DNA from: Peribacillus deserti
GTDB lineage: Bacteria; Bacillota; Bacilli; Bacillales; DSM-1321
Length of the DNA stretch: 64,000 nucleotides
Direction: 5' to 3'
Assembly (NCBI RefSeq): GCF_016909175.1
Contig: NZ_JAFBFI010000005.1
Coordinates: 124,001-188,000 of the forward strand
Positions 19,109 to 28,289 of this stretch are shown one piece after another (within the stretch, counting starts at the first letter, position 1; each line of letters opens with the position of its first letter). The notes under the pieces are model-generated. The model saw only the letters and a program-made list of their open reading frames with translations, ran no database searches and had not been told where the DNA came from. Both the position numbers and the translations under genes were made by a program.

Positions 19109-20254
19109 TTAAACAAGAGCCTCTTCGGTTTTCTGGTTTGAATACAGCAGGTTCTCGGGATTTAAAGGGTGAAGACTCTCAGGGACAAATAAACCGTCTT
19201 TTCTGATCAGAACTCCGTCGAACCAAATTTCTCCTCCACCGTATTCAGGTCTTTGTATGTTCACGATATCCCAGTGAATATTAGAGTCATTTCCATTATA
19301 GGACTCGTTTTTATAAGACTGGCCCGGAGTAAAGTGAAAGCTCCCTGCAATCTTTTCATCAAATAATGTGTCATCCATTGGATGTAAAATATGAGGATTA
19401 ACTCCGATCGCAAATTCACCGATAAACCTTGAACCTTCATCCGTGTCCAGGATACGATTAAGAGCCTCTGTAATACTTGAAGCAGCTTTTACAATTTTAC
19501 CGTTTTCAAAAATAAATTTAACAGAGTCGAACTTTGTTCCTAAATAGGTGGTAGAGGTATTAAAGGTGATTACGCCGTTAACTGAATCTTTAACGGGTGC
19601 AGTGTAGACTTCTCCATCCGGGATATTTCTTAGACCGGAGCATTTGATGGCGCCTAAGTCTTTAATAGAGAAGTGAAGGTCCGTTCCTTCACCTTTTATA
19701 TGTACTCGGTCCGTTTTATCCATAAGAGCCTTAAGTTCATCCATCGCCCGATCCATTTTTTGATAATCCAGTGTGCAGACTTTGAAGTAGAAGTCTTCAA
19801 ATTCTTCCAGTGACATTCCAGCTTTTTGGGCTATTGAGTAAGTAGGATATTCTAAAAGAACCCATCTCGTTTTATTAATAATATGGTCTAGAACTGGCTT
19901 CATCGCATTTTGCTGAATCCTTTTTTGTTCTATCCGGACATTTGCGCTTTCTTTATCATTTTTCAATCCAAAAATCCGGATTGCAGCTTTTATATCCTGC
20001 CACATGGATAAATCCCATTTACGCTGCAGTTCGGATCGTTCTGGAGTTGTTCCTTCCAGCAGCAGTCTGGCTGACTCTTCATCTACAATCTTTAAGAATG
20101 GAAAGGCGCCTCTTTCATAAGCTCCTTTAATGAGTTCTTTTGCTAGCGGAATGCCTTCTCCATACACCTCAATCAATATAGGTTCACCTTGTTTTATTTC
20201 TGTGGAATAGTCTAAAAGCCCATTTGCCAGCTTAGTTAATCTAGGATCTTTCAT
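19109..20254 (-). CDS. M29-family aminopeptidase (AmpS type)
   Basis: 381 residues. Metallopeptidase that removes N-terminal residues from peptides. Metal-site regions are present: FIGEFAIGVNPHI (Glu), ESYNGNDSNIHWDIV (His, Asp) and the N-terminal Rossmann-like part. Slightly shorter than the usual 410 residues, mainly at the N-terminus; start ATG follows GGGGGATAAA. Single gene. I see no damage to the metal ligands that I can identify. Confidence 0.85.
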   Translation of the reverse strand: MKDPRLTKLANGLLDYSTEIKQGEPILIEVYGEGIPLAKELIKGAYERGAFPFLKIVDEESARLLLEGTTPERSELQRKWDLSMWQDIKAAIRIFGLKNDKESANVRIEQKRIQQNAMKPVLDHIINKTRWVLLEYPTYSIAQKAGMSLEEFEDFYFKVCTLDYQKMDRAMDELKALMDKTDRVHIKGEGTDLHFSIKDLGAIKCSGLRNIPDGEVYTAPVKDSVNGVITFNTSTTYLGTKFDSVKFIFENGKIVKAASSITEALNRILDTDEGSRFIGEFAIGVNPHILHPMDDTLFDEKIAGSFHFTPGQSYKNESYNGNDSNIHWDIVNIQRPEYGGGEIWFDGVLIRKDGLFVPESLHPLNPENLLYSNQKTEEALV

Positions 20255-20491
20255 CTTTTATCCCCCTTTATAAAAATCGACTATAAGGTCAATTTTGTTT
20301 TCAATATTCTCTATTGTCAAACTTTTTCATCTTACAATTTCCCCCTTTATTTGCTGTACTATCTTTCCGGATACTTCTGTACTTTACCGGCTCGAAGTAT
20401 GCATAAAAATAGCCATTATTTGATATTCTAAGCTTAAAGGAATATTATGGAGGTAAGGGCATTACAAACTAAAGCAGGAAAAGGAGATTAA

Positions 20492-20677
20492 ATGAAACAA
20501 TATAGAGTAGACTATTTCGTCCAAAAGCACGGTACTGATGATATCCGGAACAGCATTATAGTTAACTCTGTTGCAGATGAGTATGAGATTGTTAAGCTCG
20601 GCAAAAAACAAATTACAAAAGTTGAAGGCGTATTAAGCCAGAATATATCTATAACGACAATAGCCCCTCTTGATTAA
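20492..20677 (+). CDS. small hypothetical protein, 61 aa
   Basis: ATG follows AAAGGAGATTAA, an excellent site. The protein (MKQYRVDYFVQKHG...) looks like a short beta-rich domain and has no membrane segment or known motif. Its stop codon lies inside a terminator (20657-20694, stem AGCCCC...GGGGCT, TTTTGTTTT), so it is a complete single-gene unit. Confidence 0.65.
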   Translation: MKQYRVDYFVQKHGTDDIRNSIIVNSVADEYEIVKLGKKQITKVEGVLSQNISITTIAPLD

Positions 20678-20694
20678 GATGGGGCTTTTGTTTT
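20657..20694 (+). terminator. terminator overlapping the stop of the 61-aa gene
   Basis: TAGCCCCTC...GATGGGGCTTTTGTTTT. Confidence 0.75.
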
Positions 20695-20711
20695 GAATTC
20701 CAAGATCACAT

Positions 20712-20816
20712 ATAATTACGCCGATTTTCAAAATAATTGCACCGTATAAAAAAATAATTGCGCATTTTTTCAAATAATTGCATCATATACGAAAATAATT
20801 CCGCCGTTCAATAAAA
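20712..20816. repeat. five tandem 21-bp degenerate repeats
   Basis: Five exact 21-nt periods, each starting ATAATT(G/A)C or ATAATTCC and ending in AAA: units begin at 20712, 20733, 20754, 20775, 20796. The first eight bases and last three are conserved, the middle varies. A sixth partial unit may follow (ATCGCAGAAA). It lies between two convergent genes. Confidence 0.8.
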
Positions 20817-20939
20817 TCGCAGAAAGATATGCTCCGTTATGCCATCCATTTAATCAATTTGATTGAATTAAACTGAATATGAATGCAATTGCGGCAAAAA
20901 CTTTTATTTTCAACCAGTGAAAATTTCCAGCCAAATAAT

Positions 20940-21227
20940 CTATCTAATACTCTCTTTCCTATTTAGCCGCTCCATAGTTCTAAGAGTCTCCTCGCAGCCT
21001 TCCGGTTTATGTCTTTCTAGGTGGATTCGGAGCTCATTCCAGCGCAATGCATGGTTATCTTCCTTATATCTATGAAGCTGCTTTTCCAGCTTCTCCACCA
21101 CAGCAGCCATGTTGCTCAGGATATCATAACAGGACTTGTCCGATAGGTGAATCCTTTCATTGGTTTGTACATGATATACAATGAGATCGCTTCTATACTT
21201 AACAGCAGAATTTGTAATCGTGCTCAT
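20940..21227 (-). CDS. hypothetical protein, 95 aa
   Basis: MSTITNSAVKYRSDLIVYHV at the start; a helical, partly coiled-coil C-terminal half (MAAVVEKLEKQLHRYKED). ATG at 21227 is 10 nt after GGAG; the frame extends upstream to 21290 without a site. Family unknown. Convergent with the repeat region, downstream of glnA terminator. Confidence 0.5.
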   Translation of the reverse strand: MSTITNSAVKYRSDLIVYHVQTNERIHLSDKSCYDILSNMAAVVEKLEKQLHRYKEDNHALRWNELRIHLERHKPEGCEETLRTMERLNRKESIR

Positions 21228-21360
21228 AGGGTAAAAACTCCATTCATTTGAGTATGTATCACGATTCTGCCCCGATTGTATAACATTCATTCACTGTTAA
21301 AAGTATATTTTGACCAGCATCTCGCTGCTTCATAACCTTCGCAATCTATTTTTATAGGAC

Positions 21361-21398
21361 AAAAAAACCCTCAACACCTATAGTGTCAAGGGTTCCTC
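21361..21398 (-). terminator. terminator of glnA
   Basis: Minus-strand AACCCTTGACAC...GTGTTGAGGGTTTTTTTG. Confidence 0.9.
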
Positions 21399-21401
21399 TA
21401 A

Positions 21402-22736
21402 TTAATACATGCTCATATACTGTTCGCGTTCCCAAGGATGAACTTGAGTTCTAAACATATCCCATTCAATCTCTTTTGCTTCAACAAAGTGCTCAAGCAA
21501 GTGCTCACCTAGAGCAGCTTTGATTACTTCGTCAGATTTTAGGGCTTCTAACGCCGCATAAAGAGTAGCAGGAAGATCGACAATACCTTCTTCTAAGCGT
21601 TCTTCTTTATCCATAACATAGATATTGCGGTTAACTGGAGCTGGAGGTGTTAATTTATTTTTAATTCCGTCCAATCCAGCACTTAGAAGAACAGCCATCG
21701 CAAGGTATGGATTTGCTGCAGGGTCTACACTGCGCACTTCTACACGTGTGCTTAGTCCGCGGGAAGCTGGAATACGGACAAGCGGGCTGCGGTTTCTTGC
21801 AGACCAAGCTACATAGCAAGGAGCTTCGTAACCAGGCACTAACCGTTTATAAGAGTTAACAGTCGGGTTAGTAACGGCTGTAAAGTTCGGTGCATGCTTA
21901 ATGATACCTGCGATGAATTGGCGTGCTGTTTCACTTAATTCAAGCTCAGCGCCAGTATCATAGAATACATTTTCTTTTCCGTTAAAAAGAGATACGTTAC
22001 AGTGCATGCCTGAACCATTCACTCCAAACAATGGCTTTGGCATGAATGTAGCATGCAGGCCATGCTTACGGGCGATTGTTTTAACTACTAGTTTAAAAGT
22101 TTGAATGTTATCACACGCGGAGATAGCATCTGCATATTTAAAGTCAATTTCGTGCTGTCCGGGTGCTACTTCGTGATGGGATGCTTCGATTTCAAAGCCC
22201 ATTTCTTCAAGCTCAAGTACAATATCACGACGGCAGTTTTCACCAAGATCTGTTGGGGCAAGGTCAAAATATCCGCCTTTATCATTTAACTCAAGAGTCG
22301 GCTCGCCTTTCTCATCTAATTTAAATAAGAAGAATTCCGGCTCAGGCCCCACGTTGAAATTAGTAAAGTCAAGCTCTTTCATTTCACCTAGGATTCTTTT
22401 TAAGTTAGCACGCGGATCTCCTTCGAATGGAGAACCGTCTGGATTATATATGTCACAGATTAAACGAGCAACCTTTCCTTTTTCAGATGTCCAAGGGAAG
22501 ACTACCCAAGTGTCCAGGTCCGGAAATAAATACATATCAGATTCTTCAATGCGCACAAATCCTTCAATAGAAGAACCATCGAACATCATTTTGTTGTCAA
22601 GCGCTTTTCCTAACTGGCTTACCGGGATTTCCACGTTTTTAATCGTGCCCAGAATATCAGTAAATTGAAGTCGAATGTATTTTACATTTTCCTCTTTAGC
22701 TAAACGCTCTACATCTTCGCGAGTGTACTTTGCCAT
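21402..22736 (-). CDS. glnA: glutamine synthetase, type I
   Basis: 444 residues, the Gram-positive (I-alpha) form without adenylylation site. Makes glutamine from glutamate, ammonia and ATP. Visible: [10 protein letters not shown], metal-site region GPEPEFFLF, catalytic [25 protein letters not shown], and [12 protein letters not shown]. Follows glnR in one operon (start 50 nt after glnR). In bacilli, feedback-inhibited GlnA also acts on GlnR and TnrA. Confidence 0.97.
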   Translation of the reverse strand: MAKYTREDVERLAKEENVKYIRLQFTDILGTIKNVEIPVSQLGKALDNKMMFDGSSIEGFVRIEESDMYLFPDLDTWVVFPWTSEKGKVARLICDIYNPDGSPFEGDPRANLKRILGEMKELDFTNFNVGPEPEFFLFKLDEKGEPTLELNDKGGYFDLAPTDLGENCRRDIVLELEEMGFEIEASHHEVAPGQHEIDFKYADAISACDNIQTFKLVVKTIARKHGLHATFMPKPLFGVNGSGMHCNVSLFNGKENVFYDTGAELELSETARQFIAGIIKHAPNFTAVTNPTVNSYKRLVPGYEAPCYVAWSARNRSPLVRIPASRGLSTRVEVRSVDPAANPYLAMAVLLSAGLDGIKNKLTPPAPVNRNIYVMDKEERLEEGIVDLPATLYAALEALKSDEVIKAALGEHLLEHFVEAKEIEWDMFRTQVHPWEREQYMSMY

Positions 22737-22785
22737 GCTTTTTATTTCCTCCCTAAATTCTGTTTTTTATATAAGCATTTTATAA

Positions 22786-23193
22786 TTAATGGAAAAATCG
22801 GGACATGTCTCCTTGTCGAAGAGAAGACTTATTCTTACCTGCCTGTAATAATTCAGACCTGAGGAGATTTCTAAGCTCCTTCTCCGAGAGATCACGTCTT
22901 GGTTTTTCCTCTTGCTTAACCTCTTTAGTTGTTAATAAGTTCTGTTCTTGTTTAACTTCCATCAGCTTCTTAATGCCGGCAAGGTTTACTCCCTGCTCCA
23001 GCAGCTCTTTTATTTCGAGCAGCCGGTCTATGTCATTTAATGAAAATAACCGGCGGTTACCCTCTGTCCTTTGGGGTATAATAAGTTCATGCTCCTCATA
23101 ATATCGGATTTGGCGCGCTGACAACTCCGTCAATTGCATTACAGATCCGATTGAAAATATAGGCAAAGAACGTCTAAGCTGGCTGCCGCTCAC
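22786..23193 (-). CDS. glnR: glutamine synthetase repressor GlnR (MerR family)
   Basis: 135 residues. MerR-type HTH at the N-terminus ([36 protein letters not shown]) and the conserved C-terminal tail [10 protein letters not shown] that senses feedback-inhibited GlnA. Start is the GTG at 23193, 8 nt after AAAGGAGG; the upstream in-frame extension overlaps the promoter. Operon glnRA. Confidence 0.94.
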   Translation of the reverse strand: MSGSQLRRSLPIFSIGSVMQLTELSARQIRYYEEHELIIPQRTEGNRRLFSLNDIDRLLEIKELLEQGVNLAGIKKLMEVKQEQNLLTTKEVKQEEKPRRDLSEKELRNLLRSELLQAGKNKSSLRQGDMSRFFH

Positions 23194-23226
23194 CTGTTTA
23201 TCCTCCTTTAGGATGATTCTGGTTTT

Positions 23227-23255
23227 ATTATATTCATTGTCAACAAACATGTCAA
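23227..23255 (-). promoter_or_regulatory. sigma-A promoter of glnRA
   Basis: On the minus strand TTGACA (23255-23250), 17-nt spacer, TATAAT (23232-23227). Confidence 0.85.
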
Positions 23256-23260
23256 ACAAA

Positions 23261-23277
23261 TGTTATATTTTCTAACA
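23261..23277. promoter_or_regulatory. GlnR/TnrA operator
   Basis: TGTTAGAAAATATAACA on the minus strand, a perfect fit to TGTNA-N7-TNACA, just upstream of the glnRA -35 box. Confidence 0.88.
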
Positions 23278-23515
23278 TGAAAATTTTTATTAAATAAAAC
23301 ACCTTTTCTATTAAGAAATAGACACCTTTCTTAAGATCCTTTTTATTCCATCTAACTGCATCCAGTTTGCAAAATAACAATCCATGTTTTCTTAATCCAG
23401 CAAAATCCATCGGAAATTCAGCTCCTTAAATAACCTAATAGCTAGTACCACCCTTAATTTTCAACGCCTATGTCCGATCTCACTTAAATACCATAGTAAT
23501 TTATAATCTTATATA

Positions 23516-23552
23516 AAAAACAGAGTAAAGCAGCGGCTTTACTCTGTTACAT
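23516..23552 (-). terminator. terminator downstream of the VOC gene region
   Basis: Perfect 11-bp stem ACAGAGTAAAG / CTTTACTCTGT with TTTTTTATAT on the minus strand. Confidence 0.8.
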
Positions 23553-23577
23553 TCTTACCTATATTTGCGGTGCACTC

Positions 23578-23751
23578 TTAAGCGAGCCATTCCATCTTAG
23601 GGTTGGTAATATTCAGGTTGGGTGCAGTTAACAAGTCTTTATGTATTAAGATTAGGTAAGGCATCCCCCCACCACGTAATGCTTCTGCAACCCGCCCAAA
23701 AAGAGCCGAAAGCAAAGACTGACACAGACTAGAATGGCTGATATATCCTAA
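23578..23751 (-). pseudogene. gene remnant directly after the VOC gene
   Basis: A 57-codon open minus-strand stretch without a start codon begins at the VOC stop and ends ...NLNITNPKMEWLA, followed by a terminator. The central part ALRGGGMPYLILIHKDLL looks like true protein. It may be the surviving 3' end of a deleted gene. Family not recognised. Confidence 0.4.
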
Positions 23752-24101
23752 CACTTACAAACCATGAGAAGATTCCCATCAGGATCCTTAAAATTAAAAT
23801 AGTGATTATGTTCAATTCCAGTTATCAATTCAACCTTCTTATTCTTCATAAATTCATATGCTTCTTCAATATTATCAGCATTGAAATGAAATAAAGGGGT
23901 TTTTATTATATTTTCTGCTGAATAAATTTTACTATCTAACACAATTCCCGTGCCATTCATCGGCAGCACATAAATATGCCCTAATTGAATATTTCCATCT
24001 GCTTGTAAGCCTAAAATCTCACAGTACCAATCCCGTGCCATTTCTATATTGCTTACCGGAATGAAAACCGTTCCAATTTGGTTCAATATAGGACTATTCA
24101 A
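23748..24101 (-). CDS. VOC (glyoxalase/bleomycin-resistance fold) protein
   Basis: 117 residues with the betaalphabetabetabeta pattern of the vicinal oxygen chelate superfamily: IGTVFIPVSNIEMARDWY at the start and HNHYFNFKDPDGNLLMV at the end, where His and Asp/Glu metal ligands usually sit. Start is the TTG at 24101, 8 nt after GGAGG. Substrate unknown; such single-domain proteins are often called glyoxalases without proof. Confidence 0.75.
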   Translation of the reverse strand: MNSPILNQIGTVFIPVSNIEMARDWYCEILGLQADGNIQLGHIYVLPMNGTGIVLDSKIYSAENIIKTPLFHFNADNIEEAYEFMKNKKVELITGIEHNHYFNFKDPDGNLLMVCKC

Positions 24102-24180
24102 AAAAACACCTCCAACCTTCCTGGCATAGTTATCAATTATATTCGATAGTAGAAAGAACTTTCCTTCTCCCTTAGAGCAA

Positions 24181-24214
24181 TAAAAAAAAGCCACCTTGTA
24201 AAAAAGGCAGCCTA
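24181..24214 (-). terminator. terminator of the STAS-domain gene
   Basis: Minus-strand AGGCTGCC...GGTGGCTTTTTTTT, stem with G-U pairs. Confidence 0.55.
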
Positions 24215-24265
24215 AACTCGGAAATGTACATTCATATTTACGGGCAAGTCCCGCTTGTTTTATTA

Positions 24266-25285
24266 TTAAATAATTTTTCTTCCCAGCTGCCCCATGGCAA
24301 AAAGGATTCCATGCTGTAAGGTCTGGAAGCAGTCAAATTTAGAAAAATTAATGGTGGACTGAGAAATCATAATACTAAGTTCAGGAGAAATACCAACCAA
24401 AATAGTTTCTGTTCCGATAAGTGATGCGGCAGAACCAATCTTCTCGAGAAGACTTGCGGTGTGATTACTAATATCTTTATCCAGACCAGATAAATCCAGG
24501 AGAAGATAGTTAGCTTTATAAGAAGGTAAATTGTTTAACGTTCTGACTACCAGTTCTTCCGAGCGTTCCTCATCATATTTTCCTAGTAGCGGAACAACCA
24601 CTATACCTTCCAGAACCGGTATGATAGGTGAAGAAAGTTCCTTTATAAGATCCTGCAGTTCTTTAGTTTTTTCTTTAACAACCATTTCTAATTGCTGAAT
24701 TTGTTCGGATTCCTTTTTTCTAGATAATTCATGGATGTTGTTTGCAACAGTGATATCTGAAGGGAAATATTCAATTACAGTGTGTTCATGCCCTTCTAGT
24801 TGATAATGAATGACTTTGTACCAAATATTTACTCCAAAAAGACCAGTAAATATACCTGCGTAGTGAGCTGGAAGATAGTTGCCTCCGGTTGACTTTCCCT
24901 GTGCCACATTTATTTTATGTTCCCAGCTGTCTTTAATATAAGCTGTTAGGGTTTTGGTTTCAAAATTTAAGTTTTTTATTACTGTCCGGCCCCAGCCTGC
25001 TGAAGCATACGTATTCGTGATCATCTCTGCTGCTTCCGCGACATTTACTTCCTTCAGTTGTTCAAAATATTCCCCTACCACCAAACCCTGGCGGAATCCG
25101 GTCGTCTCAAAAACCAGATTCGAGGCTTCATCACCCGAAATTTCTTCAATTGTATCAAAGAAAGACTTCATGGCAGATGATATCCAGAATAGAACGGCAT
25201 CTTGTTCTTCAAAAATAAATTTCCCTTTTTGTAAATCCCAACTAAAATTCAATCCACCAACGTTTATATTTGAATGTTCAGCCAA
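24266..25285 (-). CDS. STAS-domain protein, RsbR-paralogue-like
   Basis: 339 residues. N-terminal half resembles a V4R-like/sensory domain (TGFRQGLVVGEYFEQL... AGWGRTVIKNLNFE), followed by a helical linker (about 205-230) and a C-terminal STAS domain (SSPIIPVLEGIVVVPLLGKYD; LLLDLSG). Proteins of this kind form stressosomes and feed the sigma-B switch through RsbT. Here the segment LLDLSGLDKDISNHTA takes the place of the phosphorylated Ser/Thr loop. I prefer TTG at 25285 (9 nt after AAAGGAG) over the ATG at 25327. No rsbS or rsbT nearby, so it would work with components elsewhere. Confidence 0.7.
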   Translation of the reverse strand: MAEHSNINVGGLNFSWDLQKGKFIFEEQDAVLFWISSAMKSFFDTIEEISGDEASNLVFETTGFRQGLVVGEYFEQLKEVNVAEAAEMITNTYASAGWGRTVIKNLNFETKTLTAYIKDSWEHKINVAQGKSTGGNYLPAHYAGIFTGLFGVNIWYKVIHYQLEGHEHTVIEYFPSDITVANNIHELSRKKESEQIQQLEMVVKEKTKELQDLIKELSSPIIPVLEGIVVVPLLGKYDEERSEELVVRTLNNLPSYKANYLLLDLSGLDKDISNHTASLLEKIGSAASLIGTETILVGISPELSIMISQSTINFSKFDCFQTLQHGILFAMGQLGRKII

Positions 25286-25327
25286 CAGTATAATCTCCTT
25301 TTTCAGTCCAAAATAAAATGCATTCAC

Positions 25328-25752
25328 TTAACTAGTGAATCTATAACTTACATTCACTTACTGATTATAATAGGTGTTTTATGCAGCGTAGTTCTATAGT
25401 GGTGTAAAGGTCATATCCTTTATTCTAATTATTAGCCAGCTGGTTGTCCAATTATGTGTATGAACGATTTATTAAAACAGAGTAATTCTACAGTTTAAGA
25501 CAGCATTTAGGCATAACTTACCCTGGATCATAGTTATAAAACTAAAATATGGCCTCTCCCATTCCCAATGGTTAAACAAGTTAATGCATATTTCATAGTG
25601 ATCTTCGATTAGCATAACCGCCTAGTTTAGAGCGGGGCTGATTTTTGGTTATCCTTATCTTTAGAAAAAAATGCCCAGTTAAATAGAGCCTTAACCTCAT
25701 GTATATGGGATCACTCTAAAAAATTATTAAACATCTCACCGAAAGTTTGTTA
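25328..25752. other. intergenic stretch, nothing recognised
   Basis: About 420 bases between the STAS gene and the following terminator. AT-rich, no sizeable frame, no repeats I can name. Confidence 0.4.
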
Positions 25753-25792
25753 AAAGAAGCAGCTGATCATGGTGAGTTAGCTGCTTCTCTAG
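25753..25792 (-). terminator. terminator of the ABM monooxygenase gene
   Basis: Perfect 10-bp stem AGAAGCAGCT / AGCTGCTTCT, then TTTTAAC on the minus strand. Confidence 0.75.
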
Positions 25793-25829
25793 AGATGTTC
25801 CAAATCTTTTATATGAGTTTTTTACTGCT

Positions 25830-26174
25830 TCATAAATGGTTAAGGTCATTCATCTCGAAAAAGGTATCTCTTTCTACCTTGCATATTCTTAGGGCAAAAT
25901 TTTTATACCATTCCTTTTTCCCTCTACTCTGTGCAGTTTGATGTGCTGAATTATCTTTCCAATTCTTTATCGATTCTATTGATTCCCAGTAGGAAACCGT
26001 AATTCCAAGTCCCTCATCACGGGCACTTTCCATCCCTAAGAAGCCTTTCTGTTGGGACGCTAACTCTGCCATTTTTTCAGCCATTTTCCCGTAACCTCGA
26101 TCAGCATCCGTCCGCTGTGAAGCAAATATCACGGCATAATAGGGTGGTTTTGGTGTTTTAGCGATTCCACTCAA
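25830..26174 (-). CDS. antibiotic biosynthesis monooxygenase (ABM) family protein
   Basis: 114 residues. Dimeric ferredoxin-like ABM fold: AKTPKPPYYAVIFASQRT, then KMAELASQQKGFLGMESAR and ITVSYWESIESIKNW. The TTG at 26174 (8 nt after GGGGG) gives the usual family start (x-SGIAKTP). Function of this subgroup is unknown; proposed roles include heme or quinone chemistry and aldehyde handling. Confidence 0.75.
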   Translation of the reverse strand: MSGIAKTPKPPYYAVIFASQRTDADRGYGKMAEKMAELASQQKGFLGMESARDEGLGITVSYWESIESIKNWKDNSAHQTAQSRGKKEWYKNFALRICKVERDTFFEMNDLNHL

Positions 26175-26328
26175 TTTGATTTCCCCCATTCTTTATTTAT
26201 TGATAATCAATACGTCTTTTGGCTATTTCACAAGAAGCATTCTCATAGAAGCAAATATGAAAGCTGTTGATAAATGTAATCTACTAATATACTCAAAAAT
26301 AAATGGAGGACTGGCATTAAATTCAAAA

Positions 26329-26490
26329 GCGCAATAATGGAGAATTCGTGCAAATTAAAGGCGTTACGGCTCTATTAGCAGAATTAAAACGCATTTAAAT
26401 TAGTCCCATTTCCTTTTCGCACCATGATTACCGAGTTTAGCGCAATTAATTTCTTATCTGATGCAATTATTATATGCCAGTATTATGCGA
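26329..26490. repeat. degenerate repeats related to the 21-bp array at 20.7 kb
   Basis: Gene-free region in which GCAATAAT, GCAAATTA, GCAATTAA, GCAATTAT recur at about 21-nt steps (26331, 26350, 26442, 26463), the reverse complement of the ATAATTGC core at 20712-20816. More eroded than that array. Confidence 0.5.
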
Positions 26491-26597
26491 AACTTCCGCA
26501 GAAGCTTGTATCTGGGCTGTATCCACAGGGTATTACAAAGGAAGCCTTGGTGACCTATTGAACTCGTACCAGTAAAAGTATTTCATTTACTTTACAG

Positions 26598-27140
26598 TTA
26601 CTGATATACACAAGTTTCTGTCACTCTTTTTCTGTCTGCGGAAAGGTCTTCATTCTTAAGAATTCCTTTCAGGGTGTATCCTAATTTTTCTGGTATACAG
26701 CGGCTTCTTACATTCTTCGACTCGCACCTGATTTCTACTCTTTAAAAATTCATTTGTTTAATAGGTTCGTTAATTCCCTTATAGCTTCGTAATAAATCCA
26801 TTGCCGCTAAATTTTGTATGAAACCAGTAGCCTATTTCACATTTAGGAATTTCCCAGTCAATATTGTGAAAACCTGTTGAGCCTTTAAATTCTTGTGTTT
26901 CTTTATTAAAAAGAAAGCGGAGGCTTTCTTGTTTTAGAAAGCTTATATGCGCCTCTCTTAAATTAACCTCTGTATCTTCCCCAGCAGGAATGCTTTGTGC
27001 AATAGGAAGCCACCTTAGTTCATTGATGGATTTCTTAAAAGCTTCATTTACCACGCTCCCATATCCAGATAATTTTGGACTTCTAAGCAGCAGCCTTTCT
27101 GTTTCCAGAGTAAACGAACTTCTATTAATATAGGATTCAT
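26598..27140 (-). pseudogene. GNAT (RimJ/RimL type) acetyltransferase pseudogene
   Basis: Reads as one acetyltransferase gene when frames are joined: ATG at 27140 (MNPILIE), frameshift, FTLETERLLLRSP...GYWFHTKFSGNGFITK, frameshift (AIRELTN), a short loss, then EKLGYTLKGILKNEDLSADR to a TAA at 26598. At least three disruptions. Such enzymes acetylate ribosomal proteins or antibiotics; this copy cannot make an active enzyme. Confidence 0.85.
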
Positions 27141-27184
27141 CGTATTCACTTCCGTTATCTAATATATTTTTGTCCTGAATATAA

Positions 27185-27275
27185 ATAAAAAAGCTCTCGT
27201 CCCCAAGATTAATTCATCTTTAGGACGAGAGCTATATATCTTCTCGGTACATAAGCCTCTACGGGTACAAGCATA
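27185..27275 (-). promoter_or_regulatory. T-box-like terminator region, probably a remnant
   Basis: Minus strand carries a TGTACC-rich segment, then AGCTCTCGTCC...GGACGAGAGCTTTTTT. The terminator half closely resembles that of the lysS T-box at 58.3 kb (AACTCTCGTCCTCAAGATG), but the antiterminator bulge is damaged and no stem I is apparent. It stands between the DUF3231 gene and the acetyltransferase pseudogene and may now act only as a terminator. Confidence 0.45.
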
Positions 27276-27282
27276 CACACCA

Positions 27283-28287
27283 TTATTTTTCCTTTTTTCT
27301 CAGTGCTTCTCGATCAACGTTTTGAGGAGGCTGCTCCAGCCACCGATTGTCAATCATTAATTTGACCCCATCCATGGCATATTGAGCAATTTCTGCCATT
27401 AACCTTGTGTAAGCGGCCCCTAAATCAAGTCTCATGCTTCCGCCAATAGAAGCTCCATAGGCCGTAATGCTTGTATTATTTAGAAGACTTGTTTGATACA
27501 TCATCAATTTATCAGAAAATGGAGGCTCAGTTGAACTTGATATCGTGGAATCCCAAGTACTTGGTAATGGTATACCATCTTCTATTAAAATTTCTCTAAA
27601 AATCGTTTCATGCTTTTGAGCGATGTGAGACCCTCTCTGCAGATATTTTTGCACTTCTGGTAATTGTGCAATTTGGCTGAATCCTATAACTAATGATCTG
27701 CCAATTGAATTCGTTTCTGTATTTTTAGAGATGTGAGCAAGTTCGACCACCGTTAAAGGCCGGTGACGACCTAATAATCCTGATAAAAAAGACTCGTTTT
27801 GAAGATACTCAGCCTTTTCCATAGGGGGTATGGTGGGTGAGCGAATAAATGTACCTTTCTTCAAGAGTAAATCAGTAGCATTATTGTAGAGATTCGTAAA
27901 CTTCACTAGTATTTGAGTGAATAATTCTCGCACATCTTTTCTCGCCAATAATTCCAGCATATTTGCAGCAGCAGCTGTACCAGCAGCGGCCGTATATTTA
28001 ATGTATCTTAATGCAAATAGGTCAGAAAATACCCGAGGCGCGTTAAGGTTTACATCGCCTTCCGTAAAACCAAAAGGCAAAGCATACTTTTCTCTTTCGA
28101 AAATATCCTTTACTCCATTAACAACGAAATGACAATTTTCTAGAGCCTGTTGAATTACATCCTCCATGTCCACATCTTCGTTTACGCTGTTAAAATGCTG
28201 TAATATGCAATAAGCCATTGTGTTCTGCATATATGCATTCCACAATACAGCTACTTCTGAAGAAACAATGTCCGGTCTGTGTTCCAT
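27283..28287 (-). CDS. DUF3231 family protein
   Basis: 334 residues made of two similar helical halves, the usual DUF3231 layout in bacilli (half 1 about 5-165, half 2 about 175-330; compare LWNAYMQNTMAYCILQHF with the second-half SDKLMMYQTSLLNNTSITAYG). These proteins resemble the spore coat protein CotF ferritin-like fold, but their function is not known. ATG follows GGGGAGCGTAATTTGA. Intact single gene. Confidence 0.75.
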   Translation of the reverse strand: MEHRPDIVSSEVAVLWNAYMQNTMAYCILQHFNSVNEDVDMEDVIQQALENCHFVVNGVKDIFEREKYALPFGFTEGDVNLNAPRVFSDLFALRYIKYTAAAGTAAAANMLELLARKDVRELFTQILVKFTNLYNNATDLLLKKGTFIRSPTIPPMEKAEYLQNESFLSGLLGRHRPLTVVELAHISKNTETNSIGRSLVIGFSQIAQLPEVQKYLQRGSHIAQKHETIFREILIEDGIPLPSTWDSTISSSTEPPFSDKLMMYQTSLLNNTSITAYGASIGGSMRLDLGAAYTRLMAEIAQYAMDGVKLMIDNRWLEQPPQNVDREALRKKEK

Positions 28288-28289
28288 TC

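Noticed and set aside
20712-20816. CRISPR array
   Set aside because: Units are 21 bp in total with no spacer-length unique sequence and no cas genes nearby.
26174-26215. Fur box upstream of the ABM gene (TTGATAATCAATA)
   Set aside because: Only a partial match to the 7-1-7 consensus; too weak to call.
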